Positions 1-5,974 of a DNA stretch of 14,957 bases are shown piece by piece (position 1 is the first letter of the stretch; every line of letters begins with the position of its first letter). Location: assembly GCA_018110855.1 (NCBI GenBank), contig JAGBFZ010000184.1, positions 1-14,957 of the forward strand. The letters run 5' to 3'. Both the position numbers and the translations under genes were made by a program. The notes beneath the pieces were generated by a model, which did no database searches, was not told the DNA's origin, and worked only from the letters and a program-made list of their open reading frames with translations. The DNA comes from Oscillospiraceae bacterium. Its GTDB lineage: Bacteria; Bacillota; Clostridia; Oscillospirales; Ruminococcaceae.

Positions 1-561
1 AAAGCCCCATACCGCGGCAAGAAGCTGATCTCGTGTGTAAACTCTGTTGGGCGTGGAAGCAAGATAGAAGAGAAGCTCAAGCTCCTTGGGAGGAGTAGCC
101 ATGACCTTGCCGTCAACGCTCAGCTCGTCTCTTGTCATATTAACGACCAGCTTGTCATACTTGACCTCTCTGATCTCGGACTCGGATGAGGACTGACCGA
201 TCCTTCTGGAAACAGCCTTGATGCGGGCAATGACCTCCTTGGTATCAAAGGGCTTTACAACATAGTCGTCAGCGCCCAGCTCAAGACCAAGCACCTTGTC
301 GAAGGTCTCGCTCTTGGCGGTTATCATAATAATAGGCACGTTGGACTTCTTTCTGATCTCGCGGCATACCTGCCAGCCGTCAAGACCGGGAAGCATGATG
401 TCGAGAAGAACTATGTCGGGCTTGAGAGCGTTGAACTTGACAACAGCCTCGTCGCCGTCATGGGAAACCATAACGCCGTAGCCTTCCTTTTCGAGATATA
501 ATTTCAAAAGCTCGCAGATGTTATTATCGTCATCAACAACAAGAACTTTTCCAAGTGACAT
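1..561 (-). CDS. OmpR/PhoB-family response regulator, C-terminus cut by window edge
   Basis: DNA-binding response regulator of a two-component system, cytoplasmic; 187 codons are visible. The receiver domain spans about residues 3-118 and has every key residue: acidic pair D10/D11, phospho-acceptor D54 in LLDIMLPGLDGW, T81 and K103 (VVKPFD). A linker rich in Ser and Glu (about 113-123) leads into a winged-helix output domain with PKELELLFYLA and YTRDQLL, typical of the PhoB/OmpR class. The reading frame is still open at base 1, in the VWGF segment, so the recognition wing is missing. The start is ATG at 561 with GGGAGG at 571-576, 9 nt upstream. The 235-nt AT-rich spacer before it suggests its own promoter. 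The partner histidine kinase may lie beyond the left edge; its signal cannot be told from this window. The family call is secure, the specific regulon unknown. Confidence 0.95.
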   Translation of the reverse strand, partial: MSLGKVLVVDDDNNICELLKLYLEKEGYGVMVSHDGDEAVVKFNALKPDIVLLDIMLPGLDGWQVCREIRKKSNVPIIMITAKSETFDKVLGLELGADDYVVKPFDTKEVIARIKAVSRRIGQSSSESEIREVKYDKLVVNMTRDELSVDGKVMATPPKELELLFYLASTPNRVYTRDQLLAAVWGF

Positions 562-646
562 ATCACAATTCCTCCCGTTTAAAATTCTCGGAATCCTGCA
601 CACACTGCGTCTGCAAAAAATGTCCGAAATATAGTACATAATATAG

Positions 647-664
647 TTTTATTATATAATAAAA
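647..664. repeat. 18-bp perfect palindrome upstream of the response regulator
   Basis: TTTTATTATATAATAAAA reads the same on both strands. It lies 86 nt upstream of the response-regulator start, inside a very AT-rich stretch (about 620-720). It could be an operator or part of the promoter, since a TATAAT hexamer sits inside it on the minus strand. I found no matching -35 element at 16-18 nt, and AT-rich DNA produces such palindromes easily. Confidence 0.35.
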
Positions 665-672
665 GGCAGCAC

Positions 673-684
673 AGTTTATAAACT
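673..684. repeat. 12-bp perfect palindrome upstream of the response regulator
   Basis: AGTTTATAAACT is a perfect palindrome 8 nt from the 18-bp palindrome at 647-664. Two adjacent palindromes in the presumed promoter region would suit a dimeric regulator, possibly the response regulator itself. This is inference; base composition alone could explain it. Confidence 0.3.
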
Positions 685-796
685 TTTTAGCTATATATTA
701 TGTCTCAATTGTAAATTTAACAAAATGACATTTCATTTTTCCCAAAAAGGTAAAAATAAATTCATTTTCGCCATAGCAGCGATGTAAAGCGATAAA

Positions 797-1714
797 TCAC
801 ATAAAATATTTTTTCTCACGGGTGAGCTTCAGCAGGATATCAAGACGAACCTCATCCTTATATTCGGGCTTTGCCATGTAATAAACATAATTTTCCAGCA
901 CATTCACATCGGGAACGCTCCTTCCCTCTATCTTGAAATTGCAGTAGCCCATAGGAACATATTTATCGTATATAGCCTCGGGAGATATGTGCAGCGGCGA
1001 ATCCACCGTCTGATACAGAGTTTTCAGCATACAGGGGCACTGAAAAGGCTCGGGAGCATACGGAGTTTCCGAGCGCTTCATCATATGCTCGGTAAGGGCG
1101 ATCTGGCTCCTGCCTATGGAGCGGTAATGCTCCGCCCTGCGCTTGCAGGCAGGCTCGCAGCAGGGATTTATGAGCAGCTCCGCTTTATCCTTGTGGGGGA
1201 GCTTTTCAAGGACCTCAAAATTATTGTTGAAATTATAGTCGAGGACAACAAGGGAATAGTCCTTATCAAGCTCGGCGCAAAGCTCGTCATAGTCCTCGAT
1301 CTGCTTGCAGGTGGAGCTGGTGATAGGCATGGATGGAAAATGTTCCCTTATGTAGTCCTCAAGCATGGGGGAGAAAACGATTGCCTCGTTAAGACCGTTA
1401 TCGGCTGCCTTGAGAACAGCATTGCAGAAGGGATCTGAAAGATGCTCGGGGGTCAGCATGGGATTTGTGAGGGTGAATCTGCATGGTATCCCCCGCTGAT
1501 TGAGCTGCTTGAGTATCTCCCTGAGAATACGGGGGTCGCACTGCCCCTGCAAATACCGTCCGCCGTTCCATGTCATGTTGGGGAACGAGCCGTAGACAGA
1601 GCCTATCTTCACACCATCCCGGAATTTATGGGGATATTTCCTCAGATATTCCGCAAAGGTGAGATTCAGCCTGAAATGCCTCATAAAATCGGGAAGATGA
1701 AATTTAATTTCCAT
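797..1714 (-). CDS. Cysteine-rich protein resembling the U32 peptidase family
   Basis: A 305-residue cytoplasmic protein with no signal peptide or membrane segment. I read it as a divergent relative of the U32 peptidase family. The C-terminal YCNFKIEGRSVP (257-268) matches the KIEGR motif of U32 proteins, and the alternating strand/helix pattern (GVKIGSVYGSF, GIPCRFTLTNP, AIVFSP, SLVVLDYNF, AELLINPCC) suits their barrel. Cysteines cluster at C185, C186 and C190 (NPCCEPAC) and at C226 and C228 (CPC), with another at C258. Several U32 relatives (UbiU/UbiV, TrhP) bind iron-sulfur clusters through cysteines, so metal binding is plausible. It follows polA by 85 nt and may share its transcript. The start is ATG at 1714 with AAGGAA 10 nt upstream. 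Substrate unknown; protease activity should not be assumed. Confidence 0.6.
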   Translation of the reverse strand: MEIKFHLPDFMRHFRLNLTFAEYLRKYPHKFRDGVKIGSVYGSFPNMTWNGGRYLQGQCDPRILREILKQLNQRGIPCRFTLTNPMLTPEHLSDPFCNAVLKAADNGLNEAIVFSPMLEDYIREHFPSMPITSSTCKQIEDYDELCAELDKDYSLVVLDYNFNNNFEVLEKLPHKDKAELLINPCCEPACKRRAEHYRSIGRSQIALTEHMMKRSETPYAPEPFQCPCMLKTLYQTVDSPLHISPEAIYDKYVPMGYCNFKIEGRSVPDVNVLENYVYYMAKPEYKDEVRLDILLKLTREKKYFM

Positions 1715-1799
1715 TTATTTTCATTCCTTTATCATGGATTTATCAAAAATCTCGGGTTATGCTCTTCTTGCTTCTTGCCTCTGAGCCTCTTAATTTCTG

Positions 1800-4340
1800 T
1801 CAGTGACATTCAAACCAGCTTCCGCCCGTCTCCACATCGGCGGTGAGAGGAACGTCCAGCTTTACAGCTCCGCGCATTTCCTCGCCGAGGACCTCCGCAG
1901 CCCTTGCGGCGTCCTTTTCCGAAGCCTCTATAATAAGCTCATCGTGCACCTGAAGAATAAGCTGCGCGTCAAGCTTTTCTTCCTTCAGCCTTTTATATAC
2001 CTTGACCATGGCAATTTTTATAATGTCCGCAGCCGCTCCCTGCACAGGGGCGTTCATTGCCGCACGCTTGCCGAAGCTTTGGATATTCTTGTTTTTCGCC
2101 GCAAGCTCGGGGATATATCTTCTTCTGCCGAAGATAGTTTCCGAATAGCCCTTCTCGGAAGCGTCGGACACAGCCTTGTCCATAAATGCCGCAACGCCGC
2201 TGAAATTTGAGAGATAGCTCTTTATATACCTGTCCGCCTTTGCCACCGATACGTCAATGTCCTTTGACAGGGAAAATGCGCTTATTCCGTAAACAATGCC
2301 GAAATTGACAGCCTTTGCGGCACGGCGCATTTCCGAAGTCACCATGTCCTCGGGCATTCCGAAAACCTGCGCTGCGGTGGAGGTGTGGATATCTCCCCCG
2401 CTCCTGAATATATCCTGCATATTCTTGTCGCCGCTCAGATGAGCAAGAATACGAAGCTCGATCTGGCTGTAGTCTGCGTCAATGAGCGTTCTGCCTGTTT
2501 CGCTTACGAAGAATTTGCGCATATTCCGTCCAAGCTCGGTGCGGACGGGGATATTCTGCAGATTAGGCTCGGTGGAGGATATTCGTCCCGTTCTTGTTTC
2601 TGTCTGCTTGAATACGGAGTGGATACGTCCGTCCTCGCTCACTGCCTTTAAAAGTCCCTCAACATAGGTGGAGCGGAGCTTTGTGTACTGACGGTAGGTG
2701 AGTATCATATCTATGATGGGGTCCTTGTCACGAAGCTCCTCAAGAACCTCCGCTCCCGTTGAATAGCCCGTTTTGGTCTTTTTGCCTGCGGGCAGTCCCA
2801 TTTCCTCAAAGAGGATAACTCCAAGCTGCTTCGGGGAGGAGATATTGAACTGCTTTCCTGCACGGAAATATATCTGCTGCTCAAGTCCGTCTATCTCCTG
2901 TGAGAGGGTCTCGCCGAATTTTCTTATTCCATCGGTGTCCGTCTTTACGCCGTAATGCTCCATGGACGCAAGCACCTCGGTAAGGGGCAGCTCCACTTCC
3001 TTACAGAGCTTGTCCATTCCCGTGTTTTCAAGCTCCTTGTCAAGGCGGGTGCAAAGAGTTGGCAGGGCAGCTATTTCCGAAAATTCTCCCAAGGCTTCAT
3101 AATCGGGACAGCCGTATTCGGCGCATAGTCCTCTGACGGTGTATTCCGAAGCTGAGGCATTCAAGAGATATCCCGAGATATCCGCATCGGAAACGATATT
3201 TTTAAGCTCCGAGCCATGGGAACGCATATATCTGTAAGCGGGCTTTGCGCCGAAGGTCTGCTTATCATGTTCGGAGGACAGGAGAGAAATGATGTCACTT
3301 TCATTCTCAAACACGCAGAGCTTGTCCTCATAGGCGCAGTAAAGCACCGCTGTTTCCTCATTCTGCCTGAATATAAAGGCAAACTGTCCATTGATATCCG
3401 AAGCGCTCATGGGAACTGTTTTATAATCCACAGCTTCTATCCTCTCACCCTCGGGAACAGCCGCAAGCGCTGCGGACGGCTTTACATCAAGCCTGTCCAT
3501 CAGCTTTGTCATCTCAAGCTCGGTGAGGAGACGTGACAAGGTCGCCTCGTCACGCTCTTTATATGCATAATCCGCCATAGAGGAGGAGATGGGCGCATTT
3601 GTTACAATGGTGGCAAGCCATTTGCTTTCCATTGCGTCCTTTTCACCTGCGGTAAGCTTGGCAAGAACGGATTTTGTGGCGGTGACTTCTCCCGAGGCAA
3701 GCTTTTTATAAAGCTCCTCAATTGACGAATATTCCTTGATAAGGGCAAGAGCGGTTTTCTCGCCAATGCCCTTGACACCGCTGATATTGTCCGAGCTGTC
3801 CCCCATAAGACCCTTGAGGTCGATAAGCTGCTTGGGGGAAAGCCCCTCATACATCTCCCCGAATTTTGCGGGGGTCGTGGTGATAAGCTCCTTTGTGGTA
3901 TGGAGCAGGACGGTGACGTTTTCGTTTATGAGCTGCAGGCTGTCCCTGTCTCCCGTCAGGATATAGACGGGGTCATTTTCATCTGCCATGGCGGAAAGAG
4001 TGCCCAGAATATCGTCCGCCTCAAAGCCCGCACACTCAAGTACGGTCACGCCCAGAGAACGGAGAAGCTCCTTGATAAGGGGCATCTGCATGGCAAGCTC
4101 CTCGGGCATTCCGTGTCTTGTGGCTTTATAGGCAGCATTTGCCTTATGACGGAAGGTGGGCTCCTTTAAGTCAAATGCCACTGCACAGCCGTCGGGTGAG
4201 ATATCCGACAGGGTTTTCAGGTAGATGTTCATAAAGCCCGTTATTGCGTTGGTGAACACGCCCTTTTTATTTGAAAGGGCTTTTATTCCGTAAAATGCGC
4301 GGTTCATTATGCTGTTTCCGTCTATTGCAAGTAGCTTCAT
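1800..4340 (-). CDS. polA: DNA polymerase I with 5' nuclease and inactive proofreading domain
   Basis: Full-length 846-residue DNA polymerase I, which fills gaps and removes RNA primers in lagging-strand synthesis and repair. The N-terminal 5' nuclease domain (1 to about 290) has FEADDILGTL (106-115), ILTGDRDSLQL (127-137) and GDSSDNISGVKGIGEKTA (180-197). The middle region (about 300-450) has the position of a 3'-5' exonuclease, but the DxE that starts motif I is absent (QFAFIFRQ at 319-326), so proofreading is probably lost, as in Bacillus polymerase I. The polymerase domain has motif A (DADYSQIELR, 621-630), the O-helix (RRAAKAVNFGIVYG, 672-685, with K676, F680, Y684) and motif C (QVHDELIIE, 797-805). 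F680 sits at the position of E. coli F762, which disfavours dideoxynucleotides. The start is ATG at 4340 with AAAGG 9 nt upstream. Confidence 0.98.
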   Translation of the reverse strand: MKLLAIDGNSIMNRAFYGIKALSNKKGVFTNAITGFMNIYLKTLSDISPDGCAVAFDLKEPTFRHKANAAYKATRHGMPEELAMQMPLIKELLRSLGVTVLECAGFEADDILGTLSAMADENDPVYILTGDRDSLQLINENVTVLLHTTKELITTTPAKFGEMYEGLSPKQLIDLKGLMGDSSDNISGVKGIGEKTALALIKEYSSIEELYKKLASGEVTATKSVLAKLTAGEKDAMESKWLATIVTNAPISSSMADYAYKERDEATLSRLLTELEMTKLMDRLDVKPSAALAAVPEGERIEAVDYKTVPMSASDINGQFAFIFRQNEETAVLYCAYEDKLCVFENESDIISLLSSEHDKQTFGAKPAYRYMRSHGSELKNIVSDADISGYLLNASASEYTVRGLCAEYGCPDYEALGEFSEIAALPTLCTRLDKELENTGMDKLCKEVELPLTEVLASMEHYGVKTDTDGIRKFGETLSQEIDGLEQQIYFRAGKQFNISSPKQLGVILFEEMGLPAGKKTKTGYSTGAEVLEELRDKDPIIDMILTYRQYTKLRSTYVEGLLKAVSEDGRIHSVFKQTETRTGRISSTEPNLQNIPVRTELGRNMRKFFVSETGRTLIDADYSQIELRILAHLSGDKNMQDIFRSGGDIHTSTAAQVFGMPEDMVTSEMRRAAKAVNFGIVYGISAFSLSKDIDVSVAKADRYIKSYLSNFSGVAAFMDKAVSDASEKGYSETIFGRRRYIPELAAKNKNIQSFGKRAAMNAPVQGAAADIIKIAMVKVYKRLKEEKLDAQLILQVHDELIIEASEKDAARAAEVLGEEMRGAVKLDVPLTADVETGGSWFECH

Positions 4341-4423
4341 ATCTTTTTTCCTTTCATGCGGGAATGTTCCGTTTCTCTGCCCGCCGCTGCAAATACGCCA
4401 TAATAATTTATTTCTGAACTATT

Positions 4424-4705
4424 TTATTCACAGTCAAATATTGCTTTGTTTTCGATCATTTCCGAATATTCCTGTTTCCATTTTATGTGAACGTCAGAAT
4501 GGTCATAGCATTCAAGAGCAGCTTTATCCATATTGATCTCAATCATAATATCATATCTGTTGGGTCGGTCTATGCATGATGTATAAACATTAACGTCATG
4601 GATACCGTTCATTTCGGTCAGCTTACGGAACAATTCCGTAATAGGCTCTGTCAATAAGCCTACATTTATTTGTTCTTTAAATTTTACAATGATATAATGC
4701 TTCAT
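4424..4705 (-). CDS. Dabb-family (stress-responsive A/B barrel) small protein
   Basis: A 93-residue protein with the ferredoxin-like Dabb fold: MKHYIIVKFKEQ as the first strand, a helix around LTEPITELFRKL, a second strand (GIHDVNVYTS), then YDIMIEINM and the closing region DHSDVHIKWKQEY. Dabb proteins are usually small dimers of poorly defined function. I start it at ATG 4705, not ATG 4711: AGGAG at 4713-4717 lies 7 nt from the former and only 1 nt from the latter, and MKH is a usual family start. A weak promoter (TTGCAT, 16 nt, TAAAAT at 4726-4753, minus strand) may drive it. The gene and its upstream spacer look more AT-rich than polA and the CheC gene on either side, which may mark a separately acquired segment. 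No operon link to polA is needed, since the gap is 83 nt. Confidence 0.8.
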   Translation of the reverse strand: MKHYIIVKFKEQINVGLLTEPITELFRKLTEMNGIHDVNVYTSCIDRPNRYDIMIEINMDKAALECYDHSDVHIKWKQEYSEMIENKAIFDCE

Positions 4706-4712
4706 TCCCATT

Positions 4713-4717
4713 CTCCT
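4713..4717 (-). promoter_or_regulatory. Ribosome-binding site that sets the Dabb gene start
   Basis: AGGAG on the minus strand, 7 nt before the ATG at 4705. The alternative ATG at 4711 is only 1 nt away, too close for initiation from this site. Confidence 0.75.
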
Positions 4718-4789
4718 ATCAAGCTATTTTATTGCCTGAGCTGCGTTATGCAATACTTTGGCGCTGATTTTGTCATCAGGTTCAAGCTC

Positions 4790-4836
4790 GCACAAATGTT
4801 TACAATTTGTCTATTGACATATAAGAACATTTGTGC
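4790..4836. repeat. Perfect 11-bp inverted repeat around a promoter
   Basis: GCACAAATGTT (4790-4800) is repeated in exact inverted form as AACATTTGTGC (4826-4836), with 25 nt between. The right arm overlaps the extended -10 of a plus-strand promoter and the spacer holds its -35. Neither strand has a T-run after the right arm, so it is not an intrinsic terminator. An operator dyad for a dimeric repressor is the simplest reading. Confidence 0.7.
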
Positions 4837-4842
4837 TATTAT
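4814..4842 (+). promoter_or_regulatory. Near-consensus sigma-A promoter pointing right, against all genes
   Basis: TTGACA (4814-4819), a 17-nt spacer, then TATTAT (4837-4842) preceded by TGC (4834-4836), which makes an extended -10. The -35 is a full match and the -10 is 5 of 6. Transcription would start near 4849 and run right, antisense to the CheC-type gene that ends at 4856. No plus-strand gene that I can support follows, so the product would be an antisense or small RNA. The sequence match is strong; activity is inference. Confidence 0.55.
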
Positions 4843-4855
4843 TTGATTATACCGC

Positions 4856-5467
4856 TCAGCACTCTACTCCTATTCTTCCCATAAAGTCCTGTATTGTATT
4901 CAGCTCGGGGAAAAAGAGGATATTAAAGGATTTTCCACAGTCGTTCACGGTGACGGTATTATTCACAAAGCAGACGTTCACCGCTCCCTCATTCACCTTC
5001 AAAAGCTCTCCCGAGGGCGCAGCTGTGCTTTCGGGAACGGATATATCCACCGTCATTCCTGTCATTATTGAGAAATTGTTGGCGTAGGAGGCGGCGCAGA
5101 TATTCACCGTTTCCCTTACCACCGAGGAGATCATCTCGTTCATGTCCCCCTTGCCCTTCACAGCCGTATCGGGGAAAAACGTTCCTGCAAGCCGCTCGAT
5201 AAATGCATATGGAAATATGAACAGCACCGCTCCCTGCATATCGCAGCTGAGCTTTATAAGAAATGCCTCCGTTCCCCTGCTCAGAAGGTCGGCTATTCTC
5301 CCTGCCTCTGCTGCGGCAAGTACCTTCACCTGAGGGGTGGAGATGTCCGTGGGGGAGGATATCATCTCGGACAGGGCTGTGGCGGCGTTTCCTGCGCCCA
5401 TGTTGCATATTTCCTGTAGCACGGATCTGTGCATTTCGCCAAAATCCGCAAAGCTGTTCATTGCCAT
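4856..5467 (-). CDS. cheC: CheC-type chemotaxis phosphatase, both active sites intact
   Basis: A 203-residue cytoplasmic protein of the CheC/CheX/FliY group, which dephosphorylates CheY-P. The signature S/D-x3-E-x2-N-x22-P occurs twice with exact spacing: S15, E19, N22, P45 (EICNMGAGNAATALSEM) and S115, E119, N122, P145 (RETVNICAASYANN). The internal pseudo-twofold repeat is as in CheC, and two intact motifs argue for an active phosphatase. It follows the TM2 gene by 26 nt and GH95 lies just beyond, so it appears to be expressed with a sugar-utilisation run. No CheA, CheY, CheD or flagellar gene is visible, so the target may be a CheY elsewhere or another response regulator. The start is ATG at 5467, with AAGGA 12 nt upstream; ATG 5461 is an alternative. 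Confidence 0.88.
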   Translation of the reverse strand: MAMNSFADFGEMHRSVLQEICNMGAGNAATALSEMISSPTDISTPQVKVLAAAEAGRIADLLSRGTEAFLIKLSCDMQGAVLFIFPYAFIERLAGTFFPDTAVKGKGDMNEMISSVVRETVNICAASYANNFSIMTGMTVDISVPESTAAPSGELLKVNEGAVNVCFVNNTVTVNDCGKSFNILFFPELNTIQDFMGRIGVEC

Positions 5468-5493
5468 CTTTCAGCACCGTCCTTGTTACATTT

Positions 5494-5958
5494 TTACGGC
5501 TCGTAGTATTTCGGCTTGTTTATGAGGATTATCAGGTCGATTATCCAGCCGATGAAGCCGAGTCCTCCCGTTAACGCCCAGAGTATCCCTGTAAATATCT
5601 TGCCCTCATAGAATCTGTGCGCTCCGAAGATTCCGAAAAGGGCACAGAGGAAAATGGACACGCTTCGGTTTTTGAGCTTTCGGTTAAAGCCCATGCCTCC
5701 CGGGTTTATCTCGTCCATTATCCTCTTGCCGTATTCCTTGGCTGTATCGGCGATATCGTCGATGCTTGTGAAGCTCTGCCCATCCGATGAATAGGACGGT
5801 ATGCTGCCCTTTTGCTCAGAAGCTGTATCCTGCCTTGGAGGGGTGTCCTTATCCACCACTATGCGGATATTTTCAGGCTCCGCATAGGCGGTTTTAGCTT
5901 CTCTCTGCGGTTCGGGCGCAGGATTTGTATGTCTGTCGGGTTTATAAAATTCGTTCAT
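5494..5958 (-). CDS. TM2-domain membrane protein with long disordered N-terminus
   Basis: A 154-residue protein. Residues 1 to about 92 are polar, rich in Pro, Asp, Glu and Ser, and probably disordered. Residues 97-147 form a TM2 domain: a first hydrophobic segment SIFLCALFGIFGAHRFYEGK (101-120) with the family's G-x-H-R-F-Y-x-G-K turn, then a second segment ending in the conserved aspartate D141 (IGWIIDLIILINK). TM2 proteins are small membrane proteins of no settled function. The gene starts 16 nt after the GH95 stop and ends 26 nt before the CheC-type gene, so the three are probably cotranscribed. GGAG lies upstream of the ATG. The long soluble tail could be a docking region for a partner, which is speculation. 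Confidence 0.87.
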   Translation of the reverse strand: MNEFYKPDRHTNPAPEPQREAKTAYAEPENIRIVVDKDTPPRQDTASEQKGSIPSYSSDGQSFTSIDDIADTAKEYGKRIMDEINPGGMGFNRKLKNRSVSIFLCALFGIFGAHRFYEGKIFTGILWALTGGLGFIGWIIDLIILINKPKYYEP

Positions 5959-5974
5959 AGCCTTCTCCGAAAAA

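Noticed and set aside
721..796. Terminator after the U32-like gene
   Set aside because: Only short AT-only stems are present (AAAATG with CATTTT at 722-739); no GC-rich stem with a T-run can be supported.
989..1438. Plus-strand ORF of 149 codons
   Set aside because: It lies wholly antisense to the U32-like gene, whose family motifs and ribosome site are clear.
4790..4836. Inverted repeat as an invertible promoter switch
   Set aside because: The 25-nt spacer is very short for site-specific inversion and no recombinase gene is nearby; an operator dyad is simpler. Not formally excluded.
4833..5087. Plus-strand ORF of 84 codons just inside the antisense promoter
   Set aside because: It overlaps the CheC-type gene on the opposite strand, starts upstream of the predicted transcript start, and has no recognisable family; it is a shadow ORF.
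4989..5477. Minus-strand ORF of 162 codons overlapping the CheC-type gene in another frame
   Set aside because: Its composition is unlike a real protein (many Arg, Gly and His), and the CheC frame has two exact catalytic motifs.
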